DNA of 33,877 nucleotides from Bryobacterales bacterium (GCA_003170915.1 PMYB01000069.1:1-33877); one strand, 5' to 3'; positions 1 through 7,863 are shown, counted from the stretch's first letter. Translations and numbers: made by a program. The notes: a model not told the origin generated them from the letters alone.

Positions 1-39
1 ACTGTTCGATTAGAATATGCTCCATGGTACAAATTGCGT

Positions 40-1113
40 ATGCCCTCTTTTAGCGTCGAAACGCCCCAACATTGCTATTCGGCCGTTGTGGAGCGTGGCG
101 TCATCGGGCATTTGGCGCAATACATCCCCTCCAAAGCCGGCAAGCTGTTCGTGGTTTCCACCGAAGACGTATGGCGGCACCAGGGCGAAGCGCTCGAGCG
201 CGGCCTTGCGGGCGTGGCTTACGAAGTGCTCCACCTGCCCGGCGGCGAAGAGCATAAGCGGCTCGCGCCGGTCGAACAAGTCGCCGAGGAAATGGTGCGC
301 CGCGGGGGCGACCGGTCGAGCCTCGTCGTGGCCTTCGGCGGCGGCATTGTCGGCGACATGGCCGGCTTCCTCGCCGCCATTTTCATGCGCGGCATTTCGG
401 TGCTCCAGGTTCCCACCACGCTGCTCGCGCAGGTCGACGCCTCCCTCGGCGGCAAGACCGGCGTCAACCTCGTCACCGGCAAGAACCTCATCGGCAGTTT
501 CCACCAGCCGCTCGCGGTGCTGATCGATCCCGCGGTGTTGGCGACGCTTCCCGAACGCGAATACCGCTCCGGCCTCCACGAAATCGTCAAGGCCGGCATC
601 ATTCGCGAACCCGATCTGTTCCGCTTTCTCGCCGATCGCACCCGCGAGGTGCTGGCCCGCCAGCCGCAAGCCGTCGACCGCATCATCGCCGATGCGGTTC
701 GGATGAAGTGCGAAGTGGTCTCGTCCGACGAGCGCGATACCGATCTCCGCCGCATCCTCAATTTCGGCCACACCTTCGGCCACGCTCTCGAAGCCGAAAC
801 CGGTTACACCCGTTTCCTTCACGGAGAGGCCGTCGCCTTCGGCATGCGCGCCGCCGCTTGCCTGGGCCAACTAACGGGCCGCCTTTCCGCCGATGACAAC
901 GGCGAGATCCTCGAGATGTTGCGGCTCTACGGCCCCATCCCGCCGCTCGACGGCATCCCGCCCGCCAACCTCCTCGCGCGGCTCGTGCACGATAAGAAAA
1001 CCGTGCAAGGCAAAGTCCATTTTGTGTTGCCCGTGCGTATCGGCGAGGTCGCGGTGGTCTCGGGCATCGACGAAATGCTGGTGCTCGAATCCATCCGGTC
1101 CGCCCTCTCATGA
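40..1113 (+). CDS. aroB: 3-dehydroquinate synthase
   Basis: Converts DAHP to 3-dehydroquinate, the second step of the shikimate pathway, in the cytosol, using NAD and a divalent metal. The 357-residue product has the usual family length. Visible motifs are the nucleotide-binding segment GGGIVGDMAGF (near residue 104), DASLGGKTGVN, and the metal-ligand regions: the Glu of LHEIVKAG, the first His of FGHTFGHALE and the His of FLHGEAVAFGM. I chose ATG at 40; an in-frame TTG at 34 would add two residues, and neither has a clear ribosome binding site. The stop overlaps the next start in an ATGA (1110-1113), so it should be translationally coupled to menG. Shikimate feeds chorismate and hence menaquinone, which makes the pairing sensible. 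Family assignment is close to certain. Confidence 0.96.
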   Translation: MPSFSVETPQHCYSAVVERGVIGHLAQYIPSKAGKLFVVSTEDVWRHQGEALERGLAGVAYEVLHLPGGEEHKRLAPVEQVAEEMVRRGGDRSSLVVAFGGGIVGDMAGFLAAIFMRGISVLQVPTTLLAQVDASLGGKTGVNLVTGKNLIGSFHQPLAVLIDPAVLATLPEREYRSGLHEIVKAGIIREPDLFRFLADRTREVLARQPQAVDRIIADAVRMKCEVVSSDERDTDLRRILNFGHTFGHALEAETGYTRFLHGEAVAFGMRAAACLGQLTGRLSADDNGEILEMLRLYGPIPPLDGIPPANLLARLVHDKKTVQGKVHFVLPVRIGEVAVVSGIDEMLVLESIRSALS

Positions 1114-1901
1114 AGGGTACGGCTCCTCCGGGCGCGCGCAATGAGCGGGAAGCCGCCAACTGGGTGCGCGGCATGTTCAGTCGCGTGGCGCGCCGCTACG
1201 ACGTGGCCAACCACGTGCTCTCTTTCAACATCGACCGCCTCTGGCGCGCCCGCACGGTCCGCCGCGTGCGCCCCATTCTCGACCGCCCCGCCGCGCGGGT
1301 CCTGGACATCTGCTGCGGCACCGGCGACCTGACGCTCGCCCTCGCCCGGGAATGCCGCACGCCGGTCCTCGGTTCCGATTTCTGCCACCCCATGCTCGTG
1401 GCCGCGCGTGCGAAAGTTGCCCGCCGCCGCGCCCGCGCGGGGTTATTCGAAGCCGACACCCTCCACCTCCCGCTGCGCGATGCCTCGCTCGATCTTGTGA
1501 CCGTGGCTTTCGGTTTCCGCAACCTGGCGAACTATCGCGCGGGCCTCGCCGAAATGCGCCGCGTGCTGGGCCCCGGCGGCATGGCCGCCATCCTGGAATT
1601 CTCCGAACCACCCAACGCCGTCTTCGCCGCGCTCTACCACCTCTATTCCCGCCGCATTCTTCCGCTGATTGGCGGCGCTCTCTCCGGCTCGCGCGATGCG
1701 TACACCTATCTCCCGGAATCCGTTCGCAAGTTTCCCTCGGCTGAGGAACTGGCCGAAGAGATGCGCCGCGCCGGCTTCCGAGAAGTGCGTTACGAACGCT
1801 TCACCGGCGGCATCGTGGCTCTGCACCTGGGAGTCAGACCACCACCGCTCCCGCCCCCTTCAGCGCCGTCTCCAGCTCTTCCTTCCCCCACTCCGTGCTG
1901 A
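1110..1901 (+). CDS. menG: demethylmenaquinone methyltransferase (UbiE/MenG)
   Basis: SAM-dependent C-methyltransferase for the last step of menaquinone synthesis. The N-terminal signature runs FSRVARRYDVANHVLS (about 23-38), followed by the SAM loop VLDICCGTGDL (about 64-74), the acidic loop GSDF, the FGFRNL segment and the C-terminal signature GGIVALHLGVRP. The family normally ends about there. This frame runs on for about 20 more residues rich in Pro, Ser and Ala, antisense to the 3' end of the convergent DUF2103 gene (68-bp overlap). The tail is probably read-through after loss of an ancestral stop. It follows aroB with a 4-bp overlap. UbiE and MenG cannot be separated by sequence alone; menaquinone is assumed because Acidobacteriota use it. 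Confidence 0.92.
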   Translation: MKGTAPPGARNEREAANWVRGMFSRVARRYDVANHVLSFNIDRLWRARTVRRVRPILDRPAARVLDICCGTGDLTLALARECRTPVLGSDFCHPMLVAARAKVARRRARAGLFEADTLHLPLRDASLDLVTVAFGFRNLANYRAGLAEMRRVLGPGGMAAILEFSEPPNAVFAALYHLYSRRILPLIGGALSGSRDAYTYLPESVRKFPSAEELAEEMRRAGFREVRYERFTGGIVALHLGVRPPPLPPPSAPSPALPSPTPC

Positions 1902-2136
1902 TAAACAGCTCCTGCCGCGCCCCCGCGCTGAGCGCGATCGCCTTCCACCCGTTCTGCGTCGGCACCGTCACCCGCACCTTCACCTTGCCTCTGGCGTCGC
2001 GCACCGGCCGGATCACTCCCGGAATTACGGAGCGGATCGAGGGATTCGCCGCCAGCAGCTCCTCCAGAATGCCGCGCACGCCGTCGATGATGCTGTGCTC
2101 CACCTTGAGCCTGTCTCCCGCCGTGCGCAGGCGCAT
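1834..2136 (-). CDS. DUF2103-like small protein
   Basis: A 100-residue protein with the run VEHSIIDGVRGILEELL, then RSVIPGVIRPVRD and a stretch ending in QELFIS. This resembles from memory the DUF2103/COG4031 family, described as predicted metal-binding proteins with a conserved HS(I)I..G.R..LE motif and an IPG.I segment. The cysteines expected of some family members are absent, so metal binding is not supported by what is seen. It starts with ATG immediately after the pcm TAG stop (TAGATG, no spacer), which implies coupled translation with pcm. Its 3' end overlaps the tail of menG on the other strand. Function is unknown, and the family name is a recollection rather than a search result. Confidence 0.6.
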   Translation of the reverse strand: MRLRTAGDRLKVEHSIIDGVRGILEELLAANPSIRSVIPGVIRPVRDARGKVKVRVTVPTQNGWKAIALSAGARQELFISTEWGKEELETALKGAGAVVV

Positions 2137-2784
2137 CTATTCCCACCCCTCTCCGCCGCGCAACGGAACGAACCGGCACAACACCGCCACCCGGTAATCG
2201 ATGCGTCCGCGCTGCTTCGAGACCACGCGCAGCTCCTGGTCGCCGTAGTCCCCCACGGGAATCACCAGCCGGCCGGGATCTTTCAGTTGTTCGAGCAGTG
2301 TGGCCGGGATCTCCGGCGCGCCAGCCGCCACCGAAATCGCATCGAATGGCGCCGCTTCCGGATACCCCATCGACCCGTCGCCGCACACCACCGTCACGTT
2401 CGTGCCGCGTCCCGTCCGCCGCAGGTTCTCCAGAGCCAGTTGCGCCAGCGCGGGAATGAGCTCCACCGATACCACGCGCAACGCCAGCACCCCCAGCACC
2501 GCCGCGGCATACCCGCACCCCGCGCCGACTTCCAGCACGGTCTCCGTGCCCGTCAGTTCCAGCGATTCCGCCATCAGCGCCGTCATGTACGGCTGCGAAA
2601 TCGTCTGCCCGTGGCCAATGTGAATCGGATCGTCCTGGTACGCCACCAGCCGCGACTCGGCCGGCACAAACTCCTCGCGCGGAATCTCCCGCATGGCGCG
2701 GAGAACGCGCTCGTCGTGGATGCCGCGCCGGCGCAGTTGCGCTTCCACCATTCGGCGGCGCTCCGTTGCCCAATCCGGAATCAA
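2137..2784 (-). CDS. pcm: protein-L-isoaspartate O-methyltransferase
   Basis: Repairs damaged proteins by SAM-dependent methylation of L-isoaspartyl residues. The 215-residue product shows MVEAQLRRRGI.D.RVL (from residue 12), the substrate loop segment PREEFVP, the typical IGHGQTISQPYMTALM, the SAM motif VLEVGAGCGYAAAVL, and the later RLVIPVGD. The start is taken as TTG at 2784, preceded by GGGAG 8 to 12 bases upstream and a TATTAT box. The ATG at codon 12 is an alternative and would give the core family start. It is followed without a gap by the DUF2103 gene. The remnant hicA frame ends just upstream in the same direction. Confidence 0.93.
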   Translation of the reverse strand: MIPDWATERRRMVEAQLRRRGIHDERVLRAMREIPREEFVPAESRLVAYQDDPIHIGHGQTISQPYMTALMAESLELTGTETVLEVGAGCGYAAAVLGVLALRVVSVELIPALAQLALENLRRTGRGTNVTVVCGDGSMGYPEAAPFDAISVAAGAPEIPATLLEQLKDPGRLVIPVGDYGDQELRVVSKQRGRIDYRVAVLCRFVPLRGGEGWE

Positions 2785-2804
2785 GCTCGTTCGCTCCCAA
2801 CTTT

Positions 2805-2810
2805 ATAATA
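2805..2810 (-). promoter_or_regulatory. possible -10 box for pcm
   Basis: TATTAT on the minus strand lies 20 bases before the TTG start of pcm, with GGGAG between them. No good -35 hexamer is seen at 16 to 18 bases further upstream, so this is only a weak promoter candidate. Confidence 0.3.
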
Positions 2811-2886
2811 GCCGCGATGGTGCGAGGGTCGGCGCTCCATTCGTCGAATAGCGCGCTCTCAATGCCGGTCGGTCAGCTACGTGGTA

Positions 2887-2939
2887 CGCCTTCGGCACCG
2901 CTCCGGATCCGGCGCGTTGAAGCGCCTTCAGCACCGCTC
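2887..2939 (-). repeat. 17-bp direct repeat pair inside the hicA remnant
   Basis: On the plus strand, CGCCTTCGGCACCGCTC (2887-2903) and CGCCTTCAGCACCGCTC (2923-2939) differ at one base and are 36 bases apart. A perfect 10-bp palindrome, CCGGATCCGG (2903-2912), and an inverted TGAAG/CTTCA (2918-2930) lie between or beside them. The arrangement resembles a short interspersed repeat or a recombination scar. Confidence 0.5.
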
Positions 2940-2966
2940 GCGGTTTGAGGCTAGGAAGGCGGGAAC

Positions 2967-3215
2967 TCAAGCGGCAGGCAGAAAAACACGGATCTGCTCT
3001 TTTACGGGTTCCATCTCGATCCGCTTATCACCCGGAATGGGAAGACCTTCCTTACGCAGGCTTTCGAGGTAGGCCCGAATGGCGTTCTTAGCCATTTTGC
3101 GCGCCTCTTCGAGAGTGTCGCCCTCCGTGACAAGTCCTGGGAGCGCCGGACAGGTCACCACGAACCCACCCTCTTCGGCAGGCTCGAACAACACTGTATA
3201 TTCGATTTCTTCCAT
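2967..3215 (-). CDS. hicB: HicB-family antitoxin-like protein
   Basis: An 82-residue protein with the HicB partial RNase H-like fold signature: YTVLFEPAEEGGFVVTCPALPGLVTEGDTLEEA, then a helix KNAIRAYLESLRKEG. It ends without the C-terminal DNA-binding helix found in some HicB proteins. It sits downstream of ntrX in the same direction, 20 bp after its stop, and is followed by a broken hicA that overlaps its stop codon by TTGA. In intact systems HicB neutralises the HicA mRNA interferase; here it looks orphaned. A TATACT box 7 bases before the ATG suggests its own promoter and possibly a leaderless transcript. Confidence 0.8.
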   Translation of the reverse strand: MEEIEYTVLFEPAEEGGFVVTCPALPGLVTEGDTLEEARKMAKNAIRAYLESLRKEGLPIPGDKRIEMEPVKEQIRVFLPAA

Positions 3216-3222
3216 CGCCTAC

Positions 3223-3228
3223 AGTATA
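3223..3228 (-). promoter_or_regulatory. possible -10 box for hicB (leaderless)
   Basis: TATACT on the minus strand ends 7 bases before the hicB ATG. Transcription would then start at or next to the A of ATG, giving a leaderless message. No usable Shine-Dalgarno sequence lies in those 7 bases. No convincing -35 is seen. Confidence 0.35.
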
Positions 3229-3235
3229 GTCCCCC

Positions 3236-4582
3236 TCATTTCCCCCGGCTCAGCCCCAGCGCGCGAATCCGCTTGTGCAAATTGGTCCGCTCCATCCCCA
3301 GCGCGCGCGCGGCGCCAGAGACGTTCCAGTTGGATTCCTCGAGCGCCCGCAGAACGTGCTCCCGCTCGGCCGATTCCCGCGCTTCCTGTATCGTCGATTT
3401 CACGCCCGGCTCCCGCTGCATCCGGATCTCCACCGGGACGGAATCGCGCGTCAGCCGCTCGCCCGGCGTCAGAATCGCCATGCGCTCGACGGCGTTCCGC
3501 AACTCGCGCGCGTTCCCCGGCCAGAGGTAGCTCTCCAGCAGCGGGAACACCGTCTCGTCCAGCTTCTTGGGTTTGAAATTATTGCGCGCGCAGAAATCTT
3601 CGAGGAAATATTCCGCCAGCAGGCGGACATCGTGCGGCCGCTCGCGCAGGGACGGCACCCGGATGGGCACCACGCTCAGCCGGTAGAACAGGTCCTCGCG
3701 GAACTTCTCCGCCGTGACCAGCGCTCCCAGGTCGCGGTTGGTCGCGGAAATCACGCGCACGCTCACCCGGATAATCTGCTCGCCCCCTACGCGGTGAAAC
3801 TCGCCCTCTTGCAGCACGCGCAGCAGCTTGGCCTGGGAAGCCCCGTGCAGATCGCCCACTTCGTCCAGAAAGATGGTGCCGCCGTCCGCCAACTCGAACT
3901 TGCCGCGCCGCGCCGCCGTCGCGCCGGTGAACGATCCCTTTTCGTGCCCGAACAGCTCCGTCTCGATCAGCTCCGTCGGAATGGCCGCGCAATTCACTTT
4001 CACGAAGGGCCCGCCGGAAAACGGGCTGGACTTGTGGATGTGCGCCGCCAGCAGTTCCTTGCCGGTCCCCGATTCCCCGATCAGCAGCACGCGCGCATCC
4101 GACCGCGCCGCCATGGTGGCCTGCTCCACCGCGCGCGCCCACGCCGGGCTGGATCCGATCATCCTCGGCGCGCCGCCCACCATCTCGCGCAGCCGCTCGT
4201 TCTCCTGCCGCAGGCAGCCCTGTTCCAGCGCGTTCTTCACGGCCAGCAGCACGCGGTCGCGGCCCAGCGGCTTCTCGAGGAAGTCAAACGCGCCCGCGCG
4301 CGTCGCCTCCACCGCGTCCGCAATGGTGCCATGCCCCGAGATCATGACCGCCGGCGCCGAGGCGCCGTTCTGCCGCGCCGCCCGCAGCAGGTCGATTCCG
4401 TTGCCGTCCGGCAGTTTCATGTCGAGCAGGTAGGCGTCGGCGCGCTGCGCGTCGGGGTGGCGGTTGAACTCCGCCACGCTCCGGCACACGCTCACCGCAT
4501 AGCCCTCGCGTTCCAGAATCATCCGCAGCGAGCGGCCGATGTTCTCCTCATCATCCACGATCAGAACGCGTTTGGATGCCAT
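3236..4582 (-). CDS. NtrX-like sigma-54-type response regulator
   Basis: A 448-residue three-domain regulator. The receiver (1-120) has the acidic pair D10/D11, phospho-acceptor D54 in [10 protein letters not shown] and K104. The AAA+ domain (about 140-375) has Walker A GESGTGKE (169-176), the L1 loop GSFTGA (216-221), Walker [11 protein letters not shown] and the arginine-finger region [10 protein letters not shown] Fis-type helix-turn-helix closes the protein, with [16 protein letters not shown], very like the NtrX ending. The sigma-54 contact loop normally reads GAFTGA; here Ala is Ser, which some enhancer-binding proteins tolerate. The gene begins inside the 3' end of the NtrY-like gene (32-bp overlap), its presumed cognate kinase. 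Start ATG at 4582. Confidence 0.9.
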   Translation of the reverse strand: MASKRVLIVDDEENIGRSLRMILEREGYAVSVCRSVAEFNRHPDAQRADAYLLDMKLPDGNGIDLLRAARQNGASAPAVMISGHGTIADAVEATRAGAFDFLEKPLGRDRVLLAVKNALEQGCLRQENERLREMVGGAPRMIGSSPAWARAVEQATMAARSDARVLLIGESGTGKELLAAHIHKSSPFSGGPFVKVNCAAIPTELIETELFGHEKGSFTGATAARRGKFELADGGTIFLDEVGDLHGASQAKLLRVLQEGEFHRVGGEQIIRVSVRVISATNRDLGALVTAEKFREDLFYRLSVVPIRVPSLRERPHDVRLLAEYFLEDFCARNNFKPKKLDETVFPLLESYLWPGNARELRNAVERMAILTPGERLTRDSVPVEIRMQREPGVKSTIQEARESAEREHVLRALEESNWNVSGAARALGMERTNLHKRIRALGLSRGK

Positions 4583-5966
4583 TCGTCGCCACCGGCAGCG
4601 CCACGCGGAAGCCTGCGCCGCCCAGTTCTCCTTTCACCAGAACAATGTCCCCGCCCGACAGCAGCGCGCTCTTGCGCGCGATGGAAAGTCCCAGCCCCAT
4701 GCCCCGCTTCTTGAACGAAATGGTGGGTTGGAACAGCGAGGCGCGCGCCTGCTCGCTCAGCCCCGGTCCCGAATCGTGTACTTCGATGTTAACGCGCCCG
4801 TTCTCCGCCGACGTCACACCCAGGATGCGCCCGCCCTCGCCCGCGGCCTCCGCGGCGTTCTCGAGCAGATTCGTGAGAATCCCCTTGATCAAATCCTGGT
4901 CCGCCACCACCATGGGAACGGCGTCCGCCAGCCGGCAGTCGTAGGCCACTTCCGGATGCGCGGTCTTCAGAAACGCCATGCGCTCCTGCAACAGGGAATT
5001 CACGTCCACCGGCGCGGGCTCGATGGGCGGCTCGGTGGCGAACTGCGAGAACGCGCGGATGCGCCGCTCCAGGGTCTCGATTTCGTCCACCACAATCTGC
5101 GTGGCCTGCTGCATGAAGCCGCGGTCGGCCTCGTCGTAGCGCGCCATCATCTCTTCCACCGTGAGCCGTATGGGCGTGAGGGAATTCTTCACCTCGTGCG
5201 CCATCTTCCGCGCCAGCGTCTGCCAGCTTGCAAGCTGCCGCAAATAGACCAACCGCTCGGTGCTCTCTTGCAGCTTCTCCGCCATGTGATTGAAGGCCTG
5301 GATGGCGCGCCCGATCTCGTCGTCGCGCCGCGTCTCCACGCGCGCATTCAAGTCCCCCGCCGCCAGCTCCGTCAGGCCCTCGGTCAACTGTTGGATCGGC
5401 CGGCTGATGCGATGCGCCAGGTACACCAGCAGCGCCAGCGATGCCAGCCAGATGGATACCGCCAGCAGAACGTATGCCAGCTTGAACCCGCGGCGCCAAT
5501 CGTGCTCCTTGGCGTTGTCCACCAGGGCGCGCGCATCCCGGATCTCCCGCTCCACAGTGAGCCGCTCCATTCCCCCCAGGCTTGCCGAGTAAGACCAGAC
5601 TTCCTCGCCGTGCCGCACCAGGTAGTCCAACTGGTCCCCTTCATGGCCCGCCGGCAAAAACTGCTCCGGCTCCTCGCTTTCGGCGAACGCTTTTACCGCC
5701 GGGGGCCAGTTGGCGCGCTCTCCGGGCGTGTACTTCCGTGGTTCGAGCGCGCCCGATTGCGCTTGCTGCTTGAGATCGTCGCGCACATGCTGGTAGAATT
5801 CGTGGCCGGTGCGTTGCAGGGATTTCGCCATGTTGTCGAGCTCGGTGGTGGAGGAGAAATCCAGGCTGAATTCGAGCAGCGAGGTAGTAATCCATACCGT
5901 GGCGGCTAGCGGCGCCAGGGTCGCCGCCAGGAAGATCAGAATGAGCCTGTTGCGAAGCCGATTCAC
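4551..5966 (-). CDS. NtrY-like membrane sensor histidine kinase
   Basis: A 471-residue inner-membrane kinase. TM1 lies at about 6-28 and TM2 at about 163-183, enclosing a roughly 130-residue extracytoplasmic sensor region. A HAMP domain follows (184-236), then the H-box KMAHEVKNSLTPIRL with H257, the N-box TNLLENAAEAA (N370), G1 DSGPGL (398-403) and G2 GMGLGLSIA. The HEVKN.LTPI form is that of NtrY-type kinases. I chose GTG at 5966 because it overlaps the DUF4390 stop as GTGA. The open frame continues upstream to 6305, but that extension is antisense-like Gly/Pro/Arg-rich sequence lying over DUF4390. It overlaps the regulator gene by 32 bp, so kinase and regulator are made together. Confidence 0.9.
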   Translation of the reverse strand: MNRLRNRLILIFLAATLAPLAATVWITTSLLEFSLDFSSTTELDNMAKSLQRTGHEFYQHVRDDLKQQAQSGALEPRKYTPGERANWPPAVKAFAESEEPEQFLPAGHEGDQLDYLVRHGEEVWSYSASLGGMERLTVEREIRDARALVDNAKEHDWRRGFKLAYVLLAVSIWLASLALLVYLAHRISRPIQQLTEGLTELAAGDLNARVETRRDDEIGRAIQAFNHMAEKLQESTERLVYLRQLASWQTLARKMAHEVKNSLTPIRLTVEEMMARYDEADRGFMQQATQIVVDEIETLERRIRAFSQFATEPPIEPAPVDVNSLLQERMAFLKTAHPEVAYDCRLADAVPMVVADQDLIKGILTNLLENAAEAAGEGGRILGVTSAENGRVNIEVHDSGPGLSEQARASLFQPTISFKKRGMGLGLSIARKSALLSGGDIVLVKGELGGAGFRVALPVATNGIQTRSDRG

Positions 5967-6592
5967 CCGTTTCGCGCGCCCCGGCCCGCTGCGCGGCGCA
6001 AATCCTCCAGGCGCAGCGGACCCGCTTCCCGCGTCCAGTTCGGATCGTCCGGCCCCGGCTTCCTGCTGAACAGCTCGATCAGGCTTCTGAGGTTGAGGCC
6101 CGGCTCGCCCGCCCCGCTCGAGAGGTCCTTCTGGTCCGCCGTCCGCAGCTCGAACCGCAGCCAGAAGGGACGGTCCGGCGCCATGCCCATGGCGCTGATG
6201 GCCAGGCCCTCCAGGCACCAGGCTTCGGCCGCCGGGGCCGGCAGCACGTGCGGAGTCGAGCGCGGTGTGCTCCCCAACTGGGTCACGGAGAACTTCTCCT
6301 CCCACAAATCGTAGCTCACCACGAAGCGCTCCGGCACGCGCCGGAACACGACGTCGTGGTTGTCGCTGAACAGCGTGAGCTGGGAAAGAAACACCACCGT
6401 GGCCGCGTCTTTCAGCCGCTCCAACGGCTTTCCGGTCAGGAAGTGCAGGCTGGGAGCCGATACGTGAAGATTATCGCCATCGAATGTGACTTCGATCGGT
6501 TGCGCGCCCCGCGCCGGGAATAGAGGAACCGCTAGGCCGGCCAGAAGCCAGCTCCTGCGGCTGATCTGCTGTCCCCGAGCGGGTGCCGGCAT
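5963..6592 (-). CDS. DUF4390 family protein with possible Tat signal
   Basis: A 209-residue exported protein. The N-terminus has ISRRSWLLAGLAVPLFPARG, a twin-arginine pair ahead of a hydrophobic stretch and an Ala-rich cleavage region, so Tat export is possible. The body, with VTFDGDNLHVSAPSLHF, a VPERFVVSYDLWEEKF segment and WFLRFE-like strands, matches my memory of DUF4390, a family that often precedes NtrY-type kinases in other phyla. Its ATG overlaps the preceding stop by one base (TAATG) and its stop overlaps the kinase start (GTGA). The tight coupling suggests it works with the kinase, perhaps as a periplasmic partner. That role is inference. Confidence 0.75.
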   Translation of the reverse strand: MPAPARGQQISRRSWLLAGLAVPLFPARGAQPIEVTFDGDNLHVSAPSLHFLTGKPLERLKDAATVVFLSQLTLFSDNHDVVFRRVPERFVVSYDLWEEKFSVTQLGSTPRSTPHVLPAPAAEAWCLEGLAISAMGMAPDRPFWLRFELRTADQKDLSSGAGEPGLNLRSLIELFSRKPGPDDPNWTREAGPLRLEDLRRAAGRGARNG

Positions 6593-7863
6593 TAAGGAAT
6601 AACGCCCATTATGAAGATCGGCTCGACGTGCCCCGAACGCATCGGAAACGCCACCGCGAGAGTGAACACCGACTCCCGCAGGCCCACTCCGAGCGAATGC
6701 CTCGGAACGGCCGCCTGGCCCTCGTCCCAGATGGCGCCCGTATCGTAGAAGATCCGGAAAAGCCCGTAATGGTAATCGACGGTGTTGTGAACCATGCGGT
6801 TTCCGCCCAAGGGGTCGATCTCGTACTTATTCCAACCCCGCAGGTACACGCTGTTGCCCATCACAAAACGGTCGTCCAGTGGCGCCCGTCCGGTAATCAC
6901 GCCTCCCGAGAAGGTGTCGCTAAGCACGTGCTTGCCGTGCGTGAGCTGGTACCGCATTTCCCAGGCGTGCGACGTGTAAACGAAGTCGCTGTCCAGAATT
7001 CTGGCGGCCGCGCCCAAGCTGTAGCTTGCGTCCAGGTCTTGCTGGTTGTCCGATTCCTCCAGGCGCTGGTGATAGCGCAGAGTAGCAATCAGGGCGTTGG
7101 AGGCCTCGGTGTGCACGGCCGGATACTGTTCTCCAAAACGTTCGAAACTCGCCCCCACCTCCAGGGTCAGTGGTTTTGCCAGCGCGATGGTCACCGCCGG
7201 CTGGAAATTCTGCCGGGTGCGGTAGGCATCCGAAGTCTCCTTGGATCCGCCGGCCGCCAGCGCGTCCAGCGTGCTGCTGTTCCACTGGTCGTGGTAGCTA
7301 TCGAACTGGAACTTCAGGTCCACCCGGTCGGTGCCAACGTGCCTGTTCTCGTAACGCGCCGAGATGCCGGCGTAGCGCTCATTGAGCGAGTCGCCGTCGC
7401 TCACCAGGCCAAATCGGAAGGAGTTCTGTTGCACGGTGGCGTCCACTCCTCCGTTCCCGCTCCACCCCTGTTGTGAGTTGTAGACGAACTTCGTGACGCT
7501 GGCGCCCACGTCGCCTCGATACGGTTTGACTTCGAACTCCACGCGCACGTGCTCGGGGCTGTCGCCGCGCAGCACGCGGTGGCTCACTTCGCGCGCGGCC
7601 AATTCCTTTTTCATCCGCGCGGCCAAGCTGTCCAGCGCCGACGGATTCAGCCTCTGCCCAATCAGGGCGGCCAAGTCCTTGCGCAGGCCCGAGCTCAGCC
7701 TCTGGTTCTGGTTCCGATCCGACACCAGGTCGGTCTTCCAACCTTTGCCGGCGACCGTGACCGTATCCACCGTGTAGCGCGTGTTGACATTGATGTCGGA
7801 GTCCTGCGTTCCGGCGAAGAGCAGGCGGCCAAAAAGCAGAAAGCCGAGCCAGACGTGTTTCAT
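6592..7863 (-). CDS. Omp85/BamA-like outer-membrane barrel protein
   Basis: A 423-residue protein with an apparent signal peptide (1-17). An N-terminal POTRA-like region (about 30-115, ending VRVEFEVKPYRG) is followed by alternating strands typical of a 16-strand barrel. The Omp85 loop-6 signature is present as YLRGW (340-344) and the following segment has GGN (353-355) and FYDTGAIWDEG. It is shorter than BamA, so it is better called a single-POTRA member. It ends in IMGVIP rather than the usual terminal aromatic residue. I chose ATG at 7863, with GAGGG six bases upstream; the frame extends to 8268 but overlaps the RRM gene. It heads the operon with DUF4390 and the NtrY/NtrX-like pair. Confidence 0.82.
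   Translation of the reverse strand: MKHVWLGFLLFGRLLFAGTQDSDINVNTRYTVDTVTVAGKGWKTDLVSDRNQNQRLSSGLRKDLAALIGQRLNPSALDSLAARMKKELAAREVSHRVLRGDSPEHVRVEFEVKPYRGDVGASVTKFVYNSQQGWSGNGGVDATVQQNSFRFGLVSDGDSLNERYAGISARYENRHVGTDRVDLKFQFDSYHDQWNSSTLDALAAGGSKETSDAYRTRQNFQPAVTIALAKPLTLEVGASFERFGEQYPAVHTEASNALIATLRYHQRLEESDNQQDLDASYSLGAAARILDSDFVYTSHAWEMRYQLTHGKHVLSDTFSGGVITGRAPLDDRFVMGNSVYLRGWNKYEIDPLGGNRMVHNTVDYHYGLFRIFYDTGAIWDEGQAAVPRHSLGVGLRESVFTLAVAFPMRSGHVEPIFIMGVIP

Larger units (their letters stand above)
2803..2970 (-). pseudogene. truncated hicA toxin gene
   Basis: Directly after the HicB-type gene, a TTG overlaps its TGA stop as TTGA and opens a 55-codon frame. Its first residues read MSSRLPSLKPRAVLKALQRAG, which is how many HicA toxins begin (LPSL..REV..AL.RAGF). 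After residue 21 the resemblance ends: the GSHxxx segment with the catalytic histidine and the later part of the fold are missing, replaced by an unrelated 34-residue tail. The junction lies in a pair of 17-bp direct repeats that differ at one base. I therefore read this as a broken toxin, leaving the antitoxin as an orphan. HicA identity rests on about 20 residues plus gene order. Confidence 0.55.

Noticed and set aside
5967-6305. N-terminal extension of the NtrY-like kinase
   Set aside because: The extra 113 residues are Gly/Pro/Arg-rich, have no domain and lie over DUF4390. The GTG at 5966 overlaps the DUF4390 stop as GTGA and leads directly into TM1.
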